Shown here: positions 1 through 6,406 of the stretch, in pieces | Numbering within the stretch: position 1 is the first letter of the stretch | Layout: every line of letters begins with the position of its first letter | Assembly (NCBI GenBank): GCA_964472545.1 | Contig: CAYYNP010000089.1 | Span: 1-31,508, forward strand | Direction of reading: 5' to 3' | DNA: 31,508 nucleotides | From: CAYYNP01 sp964472545 | Lineage (GTDB): Bacteria; Planctomycetota; Planctomycetia; Pirellulales; Thermoguttaceae | Translations under genes and position numbers: made by a program | Notes under the pieces: generated by a model | The model's input: only the letters and a program-made list of their open reading frames with translations | Told to the model about the DNA's origin: nothing | Databases searched by the model: none

Positions 1-66
1 AGGGGACAGGTCCAATTTGCCGGAACGGCCCGAAGGGTGCTTCGCACAAATTGGAGTTGTCCCCTT
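1..66. repeat. Long imperfect hairpin of the AGGGGAC repeat family
   Basis: Positions 1-19 and 47-65 form a 19-base inverted repeat with two mismatches (AGGGGACA... against ...TGTCCCCT). Inside it is a small hairpin, CGAAG at 31-35 and CTTCG at 40-44. The same AGGGGAC head recurs at the other end of the window (31488 onward). The arrangement looks like a dispersed palindromic repeat. Its outer limit cannot be seen because the window starts inside it. Confidence 0.75.
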
Positions 67-99
67 CTCGTTGCTTTGCGAAACTCATTCACCACGACA

Positions 100-243
100 C
101 TAGTACCTCAAGTCACTGGAATCTGTGGGTTGAATCTGGGTGCCATGCCCACGCTTGCGTGGGCATGTTGGCGGCCTACAATCCGGCATGCCCACGCAAG
201 CGTGGGCATGGCACCCACAAGTTCGAGTGAATTGAGGTACTAG
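100..243. repeat. Composite palindromic element A (CTAG-ended, two inverted hairpins)
   Basis: The 144-base element starts with CTAGTACCTCAA (100-111) and ends with its inverse TTGAGGTACTAG (232-243). Inside are two hairpins with identical stems, at 144-167 and 187-210. Each has an 11-bp stem starting CATGCCCACGC and a 2-base loop (TT in the left copy, AA in the right). Each hairpin is flanked on its outer side by TGCCA/TGGCA-type bases. The right CTAG (240-243) contains the TAG stop codon of the aldolase gene on the reverse strand. Architecture and length closely match the element at 3624-3766. It is probably a non-autonomous REPIN- or MITE-like repeat; the mobilising enzyme is not in the window. 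Confidence 0.85.
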
Positions 244-1016
244 AAAAACGGGGCATACGCCTCTTTGAGCGTCTCAACGCCGCGTCGTAGTGCGAGCGTT
301 TCGTTGGCCAAGGTGAGCATGCGGCAGCCCTTCTGTACGCAACGTTCTGCGTACTCCGCTCCCGCCGGCACCGTCCCCCACCCGATGCCGTGATTGCGGC
401 AGGCAGCCGAGATTCGATCGATGGCGTCCCAGACCGTCTCGTGATTGACCTCGCCCGTGTGGCCCAGCGCCTGCGACATATCGGCCGGTCCCAGAAACAA
501 CATGTCGACGCCGTCGACCGCCGCGATCTGATCGACCTGCTCCAGGGCCCCGAGCGTTTCGATCTGCACGGCCACGAAATTCTCGTCGTTGGCCTCTTCG
601 GTGAACTGTTTGAGCGGCTTGAACGTGTACCGGGCGTCGAAACCGCTGCTGTTGAGGCCGCGGTCGCCGCGCGGGGCAAACTTGCACCAGGAGACGAACT
701 CCTCGGCCTCGGCCGCCGAATTCAGCCGGGCAGCCATCACCCCGTCGGCCCCCGCCTCGAGATTCTGCGTCACTTGGCAGTAGCCGCCCGTCGGGGCCAT
801 GCGGACGATCGTCCCCAGTCCGTTTGCTCGAGCCATCGCCGCGGTCAGCCGGACCTGTTCGGCCGTCATGCCCCCGTGCTCCTGGTCGAGCCACAGGCCG
901 TCGAAGCCGCCGGCCATGCCGAACACGTCGAATACGACCGGGTGGACGATGCGGCTGACGGAGAAAACGCGCAGGACGCGGTCGGTGGCCAACAGTTCGT
1001 GAAAGATGCGCGACAT
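240..1016 (-). CDS. HpcH/HpaI family aldolase (class II 2-keto-3-deoxy acid aldolase)
   Basis: The 258-residue protein has the usual family length. Members cleave or form 2-oxo acids such as 4-hydroxy-2-oxoheptanedioate or 2-keto-3-deoxy sugar acids, using a divalent metal in the cytoplasm. Family landmarks are all present: LDQEHG at 43-48 with the catalytic His47, Arg72 in VRM, metal-binding Glu153 in QIET, and Asp179 in GPADMS. These match the His45/Arg70/Glu149/Asp175 set known for E. coli HpaI. The ATG start has GAAGAG six bases upstream. The gene stands alone, divergent from the acetyltransferase. Its TAG stop lies inside the terminal CTAG of a palindromic element. The exact substrate cannot be told; no pathway partner is adjacent. 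Confidence 0.9.
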   Translation of the reverse strand: MSRIFHELLATDRVLRVFSVSRIVHPVVFDVFGMAGGFDGLWLDQEHGGMTAEQVRLTAAMARANGLGTIVRMAPTGGYCQVTQNLEAGADGVMAARLNSAAEAEEFVSWCKFAPRGDRGLNSSGFDARYTFKPLKQFTEEANDENFVAVQIETLGALEQVDQIAAVDGVDMLFLGPADMSQALGHTGEVNHETVWDAIDRISAACRNHGIGWGTVPAGAEYAERCVQKGCRMLTLANETLALRRGVETLKEAYAPFF

Positions 1017-1243
1017 GAGGGACTCTTCCGTTGGGGGGACGACTGACTTTTGGCACCAGTTTGGCGGCCATCGGCATGGGGGTCAAGTGGCGTTGTGGGG
1101 TGTCTGATCCGGTCATCGAAATAGCGAGAGGTTTGTGCCCGTCGCGTTGCGCCGGCGCTGGGGGCCAGGCACTTCCATGTGGGAGCGGGCACCAGAGTCC
1201 GGTCATCAGGTGGCTTTCACGCGGAGTATTTGTGCCCACCGTC

Positions 1244-1273
1244 CTGGCAGAAACTCGACCTCGCTCCTATAAT
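1244..1273 (+). promoter_or_regulatory. Sigma-70-like promoter for the GNAT gene
   Basis: CTGGCA (1244-1249), an 18-base spacer and a perfect TATAAT (1268-1273) lie about 44 bases before the acetyltransferase start. The expected leader would be about 37 bases. Nothing else recognisable was seen in the gap 1017-1316. Confidence 0.5.
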
Positions 1274-1316
1274 ACTGCCGACCCATGCCCGGCAGCGCTT
1301 GTGAAACCAGAAGGCG

Positions 1317-2267
1317 ATGTTGAGTTTCCGTACTTTCCGCAATTCCGATCCGCCGTTGCTGACGGAGATCTGGCGAAACTGCGCCGGCCGAAGGGGATTG
1401 GCGCGGCACGTCTCTTCGGATCTGCTGGAGCAACTCGTCTTCGCCAAGCCGTACTTCGACCGCCGGGGGCTGTTCGTCGCAACGGACGACACACGCCCGG
1501 TCGGGTTCGCCCATGCCGGCTTCGGGCCAAACGCGGCCCAGGACGGCATCTCGACCGAGAAGGGGCTGACCTGTCTGGTGCTGGTGTTGCCCGATTGCGA
1601 CGAGGCCCAGGTGGCCGACGGATTGCTGTCGCGGTGCGAAGCCTACCTACAGCAGCGAGGGGCCAAGGAACTCTACGGGGGCGGAATCCGGCCGCTCGTG
1701 CCGTTCTACATGGGGCTCTACGGCGGCAGCGAGATGCCGGGCATTCTCCGCTCAGACGAAGTGGCCCAAGCCCTGTTCACCTCGCACGGCTACGACGAAA
1801 TCGCCCGCACGTTGATCCTCCATCGCGACCTGGCCGACTTCCAGGCTTCGATCGACCGGCAGCAGATGCAGTTGCGGCGGCGAATGATCGTCGAGGTGAC
1901 CGTCGATCCCCCCTCGCAAAACTGGTGGGAAGCTTGCACCATCGGCGAGTTCGACCTGACCCGATTCGACGTGATCCCCCGCGGCCGGACGACACCGGTA
2001 GCCCGCGCCGTGTTTCGCAGCATGGAGCCGGCGGGCACGGCCACCATCGGGCGGGCGGCAGGGCTGATCGAACTGGAAGTGGCCGAGCCGATGCGCCGCC
2101 GTGGCATGGCACTCTTTCTGCTAACCGAGGCCTTTCGTCAGTTCATTCGCCAGGGCATCATGCTCGTCGAGGTCCAGGGGACGCAGAGCAATCTCGCCGC
2201 CGTGCGGACGTTCCAAAAACTCGCTTTCCGGGAAGTCGGCCAGGGCAGCGTGTTTCGCAAGCGGTGA
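1317..2267 (+). CDS. Tandem-GNAT acetyltransferase
   Basis: The 316-residue protein looks like two GNAT (GCN5-related N-acetyltransferase) domains in a row, roughly residues 1-165 and 185-316. GNAT enzymes move an acetyl group from acetyl-CoA to an amine. The C-terminal domain has the clear motif A: a beta strand (IELEVAEP) followed by MRRRGMA, which fits the acetyl-CoA pyrophosphate loop R/Q-x-x-G-x-G/A, and later NLAAVRTFQKLAF, the usual motif B helix. The N-terminal copy has the fold pattern (RPVGFAHAGF, then YGGGIRPLVPFYMGLYGG) but a weaker CoA loop, so it may be a non-catalytic or substrate domain. Double-GNAT layouts occur in mycothiol synthase, but nothing here shows that substrate. 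A TATAAT promoter lies just upstream. The ATG has AGAAGG very close to it. Confidence 0.8.
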   Translation: MLSFRTFRNSDPPLLTEIWRNCAGRRGLARHVSSDLLEQLVFAKPYFDRRGLFVATDDTRPVGFAHAGFGPNAAQDGISTEKGLTCLVLVLPDCDEAQVADGLLSRCEAYLQQRGAKELYGGGIRPLVPFYMGLYGGSEMPGILRSDEVAQALFTSHGYDEIARTLILHRDLADFQASIDRQQMQLRRRMIVEVTVDPPSQNWWEACTIGEFDLTRFDVIPRGRTTPVARAVFRSMEPAGTATIGRAAGLIELEVAEPMRRRGMALFLLTEAFRQFIRQGIMLVEVQGTQSNLAAVRTFQKLAFREVGQGSVFRKR

Positions 2268-2397
2268 TGGCGTGTCTGCTGCTGAATTCTTGCGAAGCGA
2301 GTATCGCTGAGATGTCGGATGAGAAGAGGCGCGATGTAGTGGCGAACCCCCCGGCAGAGCCGTTTTCTGATTCCGGCCGAATTGGGGGAAAATCTGC

Positions 2398-2427
2398 TTG
2401 ACGCGGACGGATCGGCCGGGGCATACT
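2398..2427 (+). promoter_or_regulatory. Candidate promoter upstream of the PEP-CTERM gene
   Basis: TTGACG (2398-2403), an 18-base spacer and CATACT (2422-2427) fit the sigma-70 consensus at 5/6 and 4/6. It would give a leader of about 220 bases before the start at 2658. The rest of the 2268-2657 gap holds no gene that I recognise. Confidence 0.35.
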
Positions 2428-2657
2428 GAGGGTGATTGGCAAAGGGGCCGACATCGTAGCGGATTTGCGGTAGGCATCTTCACCCGACGACGGCGGCAGC
2501 GACTACGCATCCAAGTCTGATTTGGTCACTTCGGTGGCACTTCTACGGATGCACTCTAAGAGAGACTCACTTGCGTGGGTCGGTTTCCAAGAATTCCATG
2601 GCGGAGAGACTTCGTCTGTAGATAACGTGCGGTAACCACGTAGTGGAGGGTGTTGAT

Positions 2658-3479
2658 ATGAGATGTGAGGGACGAGCGGCTGCCTTGCTGATTGCTGGGG
2701 TGGTTGTGTTGGTGGGGGTTAGGGACGTTTGGGCGAGTCCGATTACGGCAACGGGCGTAATGCTCTTTGACGAGGTCACGGACACAATCAAGGTGTCTGG
2801 GCAGGCGACAATTGGCACTCAGGCGACCTACGAAGCCCGTATTCGCTTCACTAATGAGTATCAGGGTTTGGGCGTCGTATTCGAGGAACACAGGAGCGGT
2901 AGCGAAGACAAGTGGTTTGCTGTCGGACCGGAACGACTGTCGGGCTTTCAGTTCGGAGTCAACGGTGCTCAATTGGTGTCCTCTCCGGCAGTGAGTCTGG
3001 ACCTGTGGCACCATATCGCTTTTGTGTATGACGGCTCCGAGGAACGCTTGTATCTAGATGGCAGCCAAGTGGCGTCTCGTGCTGCTTCGGGTGACGTCCG
3101 TGACGGTGACGGCTCAGGATTCGTCGGAGGGGTTTATCGTCAACAGGCAGCTCCGGAGCTTGATCCAAGCATGGTCGGTTTCATGGATACTGTCCGAATC
3201 TCAAGCATCCCTCGGTACACAGGAAGCACCTTCATACCGCCGACCGGTGATCTAACGAGCGACGCCTTCACCTTGTTGCTTTACAACTTCAATGACCCAC
3301 CGGGCAGCACAATGGTTACTGACGAGAGCCCATTGGGAAGAACCGGCTCGCTAGGGGTGGGTTTTGCGGGAGCAACCTCGCCGACGCTTGTTCCCGAGCC
3401 CGGTAGCATCGCACTCTTGGTATGTGGAGCATTTACTCTCTTGGGCTTCGCCTGGCGAAGAAAACGGCGTTCCGCCTAG
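2658..3479 (+). CDS. LamG-type lectin/glucanase-fold protein with PEP-CTERM sorting signal
   Basis: The ATG at 2658 is preferred over the in-frame GTG at 2643 because GGAGGG (2645-2650) lies seven bases before it. The 273-residue product has a signal peptide (hydrophobic stretch about 8-20, cleavage near WAS). A concanavalin A/LamG-like beta-sandwich follows at roughly 30-225, with the typical DLWHHIAFVYDGSEERLYLDG and FMDTVRISS strings. The last 29 residues are a PEP-CTERM tail: VPEPGS, a hydrophobic helix, then RRKRR. PEP-CTERM proteins are cut by an exosortase and delivered to the envelope or exopolysaccharide; the exosortase must be encoded elsewhere. Base composition is visibly lower in GC than in the flanking genes, which may mean later acquisition. 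A strong terminator follows. The ligand is unknown. Confidence 0.85.
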   Translation: MRCEGRAAALLIAGVVVLVGVRDVWASPITATGVMLFDEVTDTIKVSGQATIGTQATYEARIRFTNEYQGLGVVFEEHRSGSEDKWFAVGPERLSGFQFGVNGAQLVSSPAVSLDLWHHIAFVYDGSEERLYLDGSQVASRAASGDVRDGDGSGFVGGVYRQQAAPELDPSMVGFMDTVRISSIPRYTGSTFIPPTGDLTSDAFTLLLYNFNDPPGSTMVTDESPLGRTGSLGVGFAGATSPTLVPEPGSIALLVCGAFTLLGFAWRRKRRSA

Positions 3480-3507
3480 TTTGCTGTGCGAACGAAGACA
3501 AGTAACG

Positions 3508-3539
3508 ACCCTGCTGGTTGTTTGACTGGCGGGGTTTTT
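3508..3539 (+). terminator. Intrinsic terminator after the PEP-CTERM gene
   Basis: A 10-bp stem (3508-3517 with 3526-3535, three G-U pairs) closes an 8-base loop and runs into TTTTT (3535-3539), 28 bases after the stop codon. Confidence 0.75.
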
Positions 3540-3623
3540 GCATCAGAAGGGGATGGAGTTCTCTGCGTTGACTTGCCCGGGCCATCCACAGCCGCCACTT
3601 GTGCTATAGGTGGAGCCCCACTT

Positions 3624-3766
3624 CTAGCCCGCATTTCTCACCAGTTCTGGGCTATCGCACAACGACGGTGTGCCACTGCTTCGCAGAAGCAGTGCCGGGC
3701 GTAACTGCTTGTCGCTGCACTGCTTCTGCGAAGCAGTGGCACACTCGGGTGAGAAATGCCGGCTAG
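3624..3766. repeat. Composite palindromic element B (CTAG-ended, two inverted hairpins)
   Basis: Outer arms CTAGCCCGCATTTCTCACC (3624-3642) and its inverse (3748-3766) differ at one position. Inside is a perfect 28-base inverted repeat (3668-3695 with 3717-3744, 21-base centre). Each inner arm is itself a hairpin: CACTGCTTC, a 3-base loop, GAAGCAGTG, preceded by TGC. The whole element is 143 bases and sits between two genes read in the same direction. It shares the CTAG ends, length and hairpin-pair layout of the element at 100-243, although the hairpin sequence is different. The rest of the gap 3480-3913 holds only the terminator and a TAAAAT hexamer (3847-3852) that could be a -10 box for aroC. 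Confidence 0.88.
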
Positions 3767-3913
3767 CGAATCCAGCTACGCCGCGTGATCTCCCGGCCGA
3801 CGTGTGTCACTGCCAAACCGGCCTATCGCCGTCGGCGGGGTGTGGGTAAAATCCGTGGCTTGTCCGGGGCCGTCCGGGAATGGGACGTTCGCTGTAAATC
3901 GAGATTACCACAC

Positions 3914-5071
3914 ATGTTACGATACCTCACCGCCGGCGAATCGCACGGCAGGGCGCTGCTGGCCCTGGTCGACGGATTCCCGGGCGGGGTGTCGCTGGAT
4001 ACCGATCTGATCGACGCCGAGTTGGTCCGCCGTCAGGGCGGCTACGGGCGTGGGGGGCGGCAGAAGATCGAGACCGACCACGTCGAGGTCCTCAGCGGCA
4101 TCTGGCGCGGCGTTACGCTGGGCAGCCCGATCGCCCTGCTGATCCCCAATCGGGACCACAAAATCGAAGGCATGGAAGACCTCGATCGCCCCCGCCCCGG
4201 CCACGGCGATCTGAGCGGGTCGATCAAGTATCTGGGCCCCATCCGGGCGATCCTGGAACGGGCAAGCGCCCGGGAAACGGCCGCCCGGGTTGCCGCCGGG
4301 GCCTTGGCCCGTCAGTTGCTCGAGGCGCTTGGCGTCACGTCGTTCGGCTACGTCACCGAAGTCGGGCCGATCCGTGTGCCGCCCTCGCCGGAGACGCTTT
4401 CGGGCACGTTGGGCCAGCAGCGGACAGCCCGGGACCGCAGCGAGTTGTTCACCCTGGAACCGGGGCGCGACGATGAAGTCAAGGACCTGATCGACCAAAG
4501 CCGCCAGGCCGGCGATACGCTCGGCGGCGTGGTCGAAGTCCGCGTCGAGGGGGTACCGTTCGGGCTGGGCACCCACGCACAGTGGGACCTGAAGCTCGAC
4601 GCCCGATTGGCCCAGGCGGTGATGTCGATACAGGCGATCAAAGGCGTCGAGGTCGGCATGGGCTTCGATGCCGCGCGGAGTGCCGGTTCGGCCGTTCACG
4701 ACCCGATCGAGTACGACGCCGGCCAGGCCGACACGCCGACGCTGGGATTCGCCCGCCCGACGAACAACGCCGGCGGGATCGAGGCCGGGATGAGCAACTC
4801 CCAGCCGATCGTCGTCCGCGCCGCGATGAAGCCGATCAGCACGCTGCGCGAGGCGCTGCCGTCGGTCAATCTGCGGTCGCTCGAGCCCGAGTCGGCTTCC
4901 CACGAACGCAGCGACGTGTGTGCCATTTCGGCCACGAGTGTGATCGTGGAGAACGTGGTGGCGTTCGAGGTAGCCCGGGCGGTGATCGACAAATTCGGCG
5001 GCGACGCCCTGGAAGAGATTCGGGCACGATGGAAGCTGTTTCAGGAGATGGCCAGCAAGAAGCTGGGGTGA
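3914..5071 (+). CDS. aroC: Chorismate synthase
   Basis: This enzyme makes chorismate from 5-enolpyruvylshikimate 3-phosphate, the last common step of aromatic amino acid synthesis. It needs reduced FMN and acts in the cytoplasm. The ATG at 3914 gives 385 residues, the normal length, starting MLRYLTAGESHG with the N-terminal signature and His11. An upstream in-frame start would add 43 residues unlike the family. Other signatures are RQGGYGRG, the GHGDLSGSIKY/RASARETAARVA block, HDPIEYD, NNAGGIEAGMSNSQPI, and the C-terminal ERSDVCAIS seen in many bacterial AroC proteins in place of RHDPC. No other shikimate gene is adjacent. The next gene begins 21 bases after the stop and is probably co-transcribed. 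Confidence 0.98.
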   Translation: MLRYLTAGESHGRALLALVDGFPGGVSLDTDLIDAELVRRQGGYGRGGRQKIETDHVEVLSGIWRGVTLGSPIALLIPNRDHKIEGMEDLDRPRPGHGDLSGSIKYLGPIRAILERASARETAARVAAGALARQLLEALGVTSFGYVTEVGPIRVPPSPETLSGTLGQQRTARDRSELFTLEPGRDDEVKDLIDQSRQAGDTLGGVVEVRVEGVPFGLGTHAQWDLKLDARLAQAVMSIQAIKGVEVGMGFDAARSAGSAVHDPIEYDAGQADTPTLGFARPTNNAGGIEAGMSNSQPIVVRAAMKPISTLREALPSVNLRSLEPESASHERSDVCAISATSVIVENVVAFEVARAVIDKFGGDALEEIRARWKLFQEMASKKLG

Positions 5072-5092
5072 ACAAAGCTAAGGTGAACACGG

Positions 5093-6406
5093 ATGTTCCC
5101 GTTACACGAACGAACTCGACGGCGAGTGTTGCTGGTGGGATTCTTCGCGCTCTGCGTGGCGCCGGTAGTCCTGCTGGCCGGCTGGGGCGTCGCCAGAAGC
5201 CTGCCCGGCCACGCCGCCGAGGAAGCACGCCGACTCAGCCGCGTGCTCGATCTCGACGTTTCGTTCGACCGCTTCGTACACGTTCGGCCCGGCGTGGTGC
5301 GCTATGAGGGATTGTTGGTAGCCGATCCCGAATCGGGCCGGCCACTGTTGCGCTGCACCGCGCTGGAGGCAGGCTGGATCGAGATCGCCGACCCGCAACA
5401 GCACGGCACCAAGACGCTCGCGTTGACGGCGGATGAGCCGATTATCGAAGCCGGTGGCGTGGAAGCGCTCGCCAAGACTCTCGGCCGTTTGCTCCGCCAA
5501 ACCGGCGACCGCCCGATCGATCTGCGGCTGCGGCCGGCCACACTGGCCATTAAGACCGACGAAGGCCCACAGATACTCGAGTCTTTCGGCGGCGGCATGC
5601 AGGCCACGCCCGAGGGCACCCAAGCCTGGGCCGACTTCCGCTTACCGGGCAGCGACGCCGAGAAGCCGATTCGCCTACGGATTGTGCGCAGCCGCCGGAA
5701 CGACGCGACCGGCGGCCCGACAACCGCCTTTGAATTGGATACCGCCGCGACCGACGTGCCCTGCCGGATTTTGGCACTGGGACTACCGGTGCTCGAAACC
5801 CTGGGCCCGGAGTGTCTCTTTGGCGGCCAACTTCGTGGGCGAGAAGCGGCCGACGGTTGGGACGTCGACGCCGCCGGACGGCTGATCGACGTCGATCTGG
5901 GGCATCTGAGCGCCGACCGACTACCGCACGTTCTCGACGGCACGGCCCAAGTTACGATCGAGCAGGCCCGCTTCCACCGAGGACGTCTCGAAGAAGCCAA
6001 AGGCACGCTGACGGCCGAAGAAGGCCGCCTGGGGCGTTCCTTTTGGGAAGCGGTGATAACGCACCTGCGTCTGGTACCGGACATGGGTACTGCGTCGACC
6101 GTGCCGGGTGCGTTCGACGCCGTCGAAGAGGTGCCGCTCGGCGTGCTGGGGCTGAAGTTCGACATTGGCCGTGACGGCATCAAGCTGTCCGGCCTCTACT
6201 GGCAAAACGGCGTGATCTTGATCGACGGCTATGGCCGGCTGCTTCGCGAACCCACCTCGGGACGGCAGCCGATCGCTTCATTGATCCGCGCGCTCTGCGC
6301 GCCCGGTGGTGCCAGCGTGCCGGCGTCGCCGGAGTCGGACTGGCTGCTGCATCACCTCCCGCTGCCGGCGGCCGCAAACGGCACAACGTCAGGCATCGGC
6401 GGGTAG
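5093..6406 (+). CDS. Membrane-anchored extracytoplasmic protein of unknown function (AsmA-like features)
   Basis: I do not recognise a named family. The 437-residue product has an N-terminal basic stretch and one membrane helix (about residues 12-34), then a soluble region of alternating strands without cysteines in obvious motifs. The order of one helix, a repeated beta-rich body and a section reading LDVSFDRFVHVRPGVVRYEGLLVADP recalls AsmA/DUF3971-type proteins that work in envelope lipid traffic, but this is only a resemblance. AGGTGA (5081-5086) lies six bases before the ATG. The gap to aroC is 21 bases, so translation probably follows aroC transcription. The last 18 bases overlap the 3' end of the reverse-strand ccsA-like gene; no terminator is visible between them. 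Confidence 0.7.
   Translation: MFPLHERTRRRVLLVGFFALCVAPVVLLAGWGVARSLPGHAAEEARRLSRVLDLDVSFDRFVHVRPGVVRYEGLLVADPESGRPLLRCTALEAGWIEIADPQQHGTKTLALTADEPIIEAGGVEALAKTLGRLLRQTGDRPIDLRLRPATLAIKTDEGPQILESFGGGMQATPEGTQAWADFRLPGSDAEKPIRLRIVRSRRNDATGGPTTAFELDTAATDVPCRILALGLPVLETLGPECLFGGQLRGREAADGWDVDAAGRLIDVDLGHLSADRLPHVLDGTAQVTIEQARFHRGRLEEAKGTLTAEEGRLGRSFWEAVITHLRLVPDMGTASTVPGAFDAVEEVPLGVLGLKFDIGRDGIKLSGLYWQNGVILIDGYGRLLREPTSGRQPIASLIRALCAPGGASVPASPESDWLLHHLPLPAAANGTTSGIGG

Noticed and set aside
37..243. Short open frame at the window start
   Set aside because: It is composed of the two palindromic repeats and has no ribosome site.
3785..3913. N-terminal extension of chorismate synthase
   Set aside because: The 43 extra residues have no match to the family, which begins at MLRYLTAGESHG; the extension runs through non-coding sequence after element B.
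3917..4903. Long open frame opposite aroC
   Set aside because: aroC is unambiguous on the other strand; this frame is a codon-position shadow.
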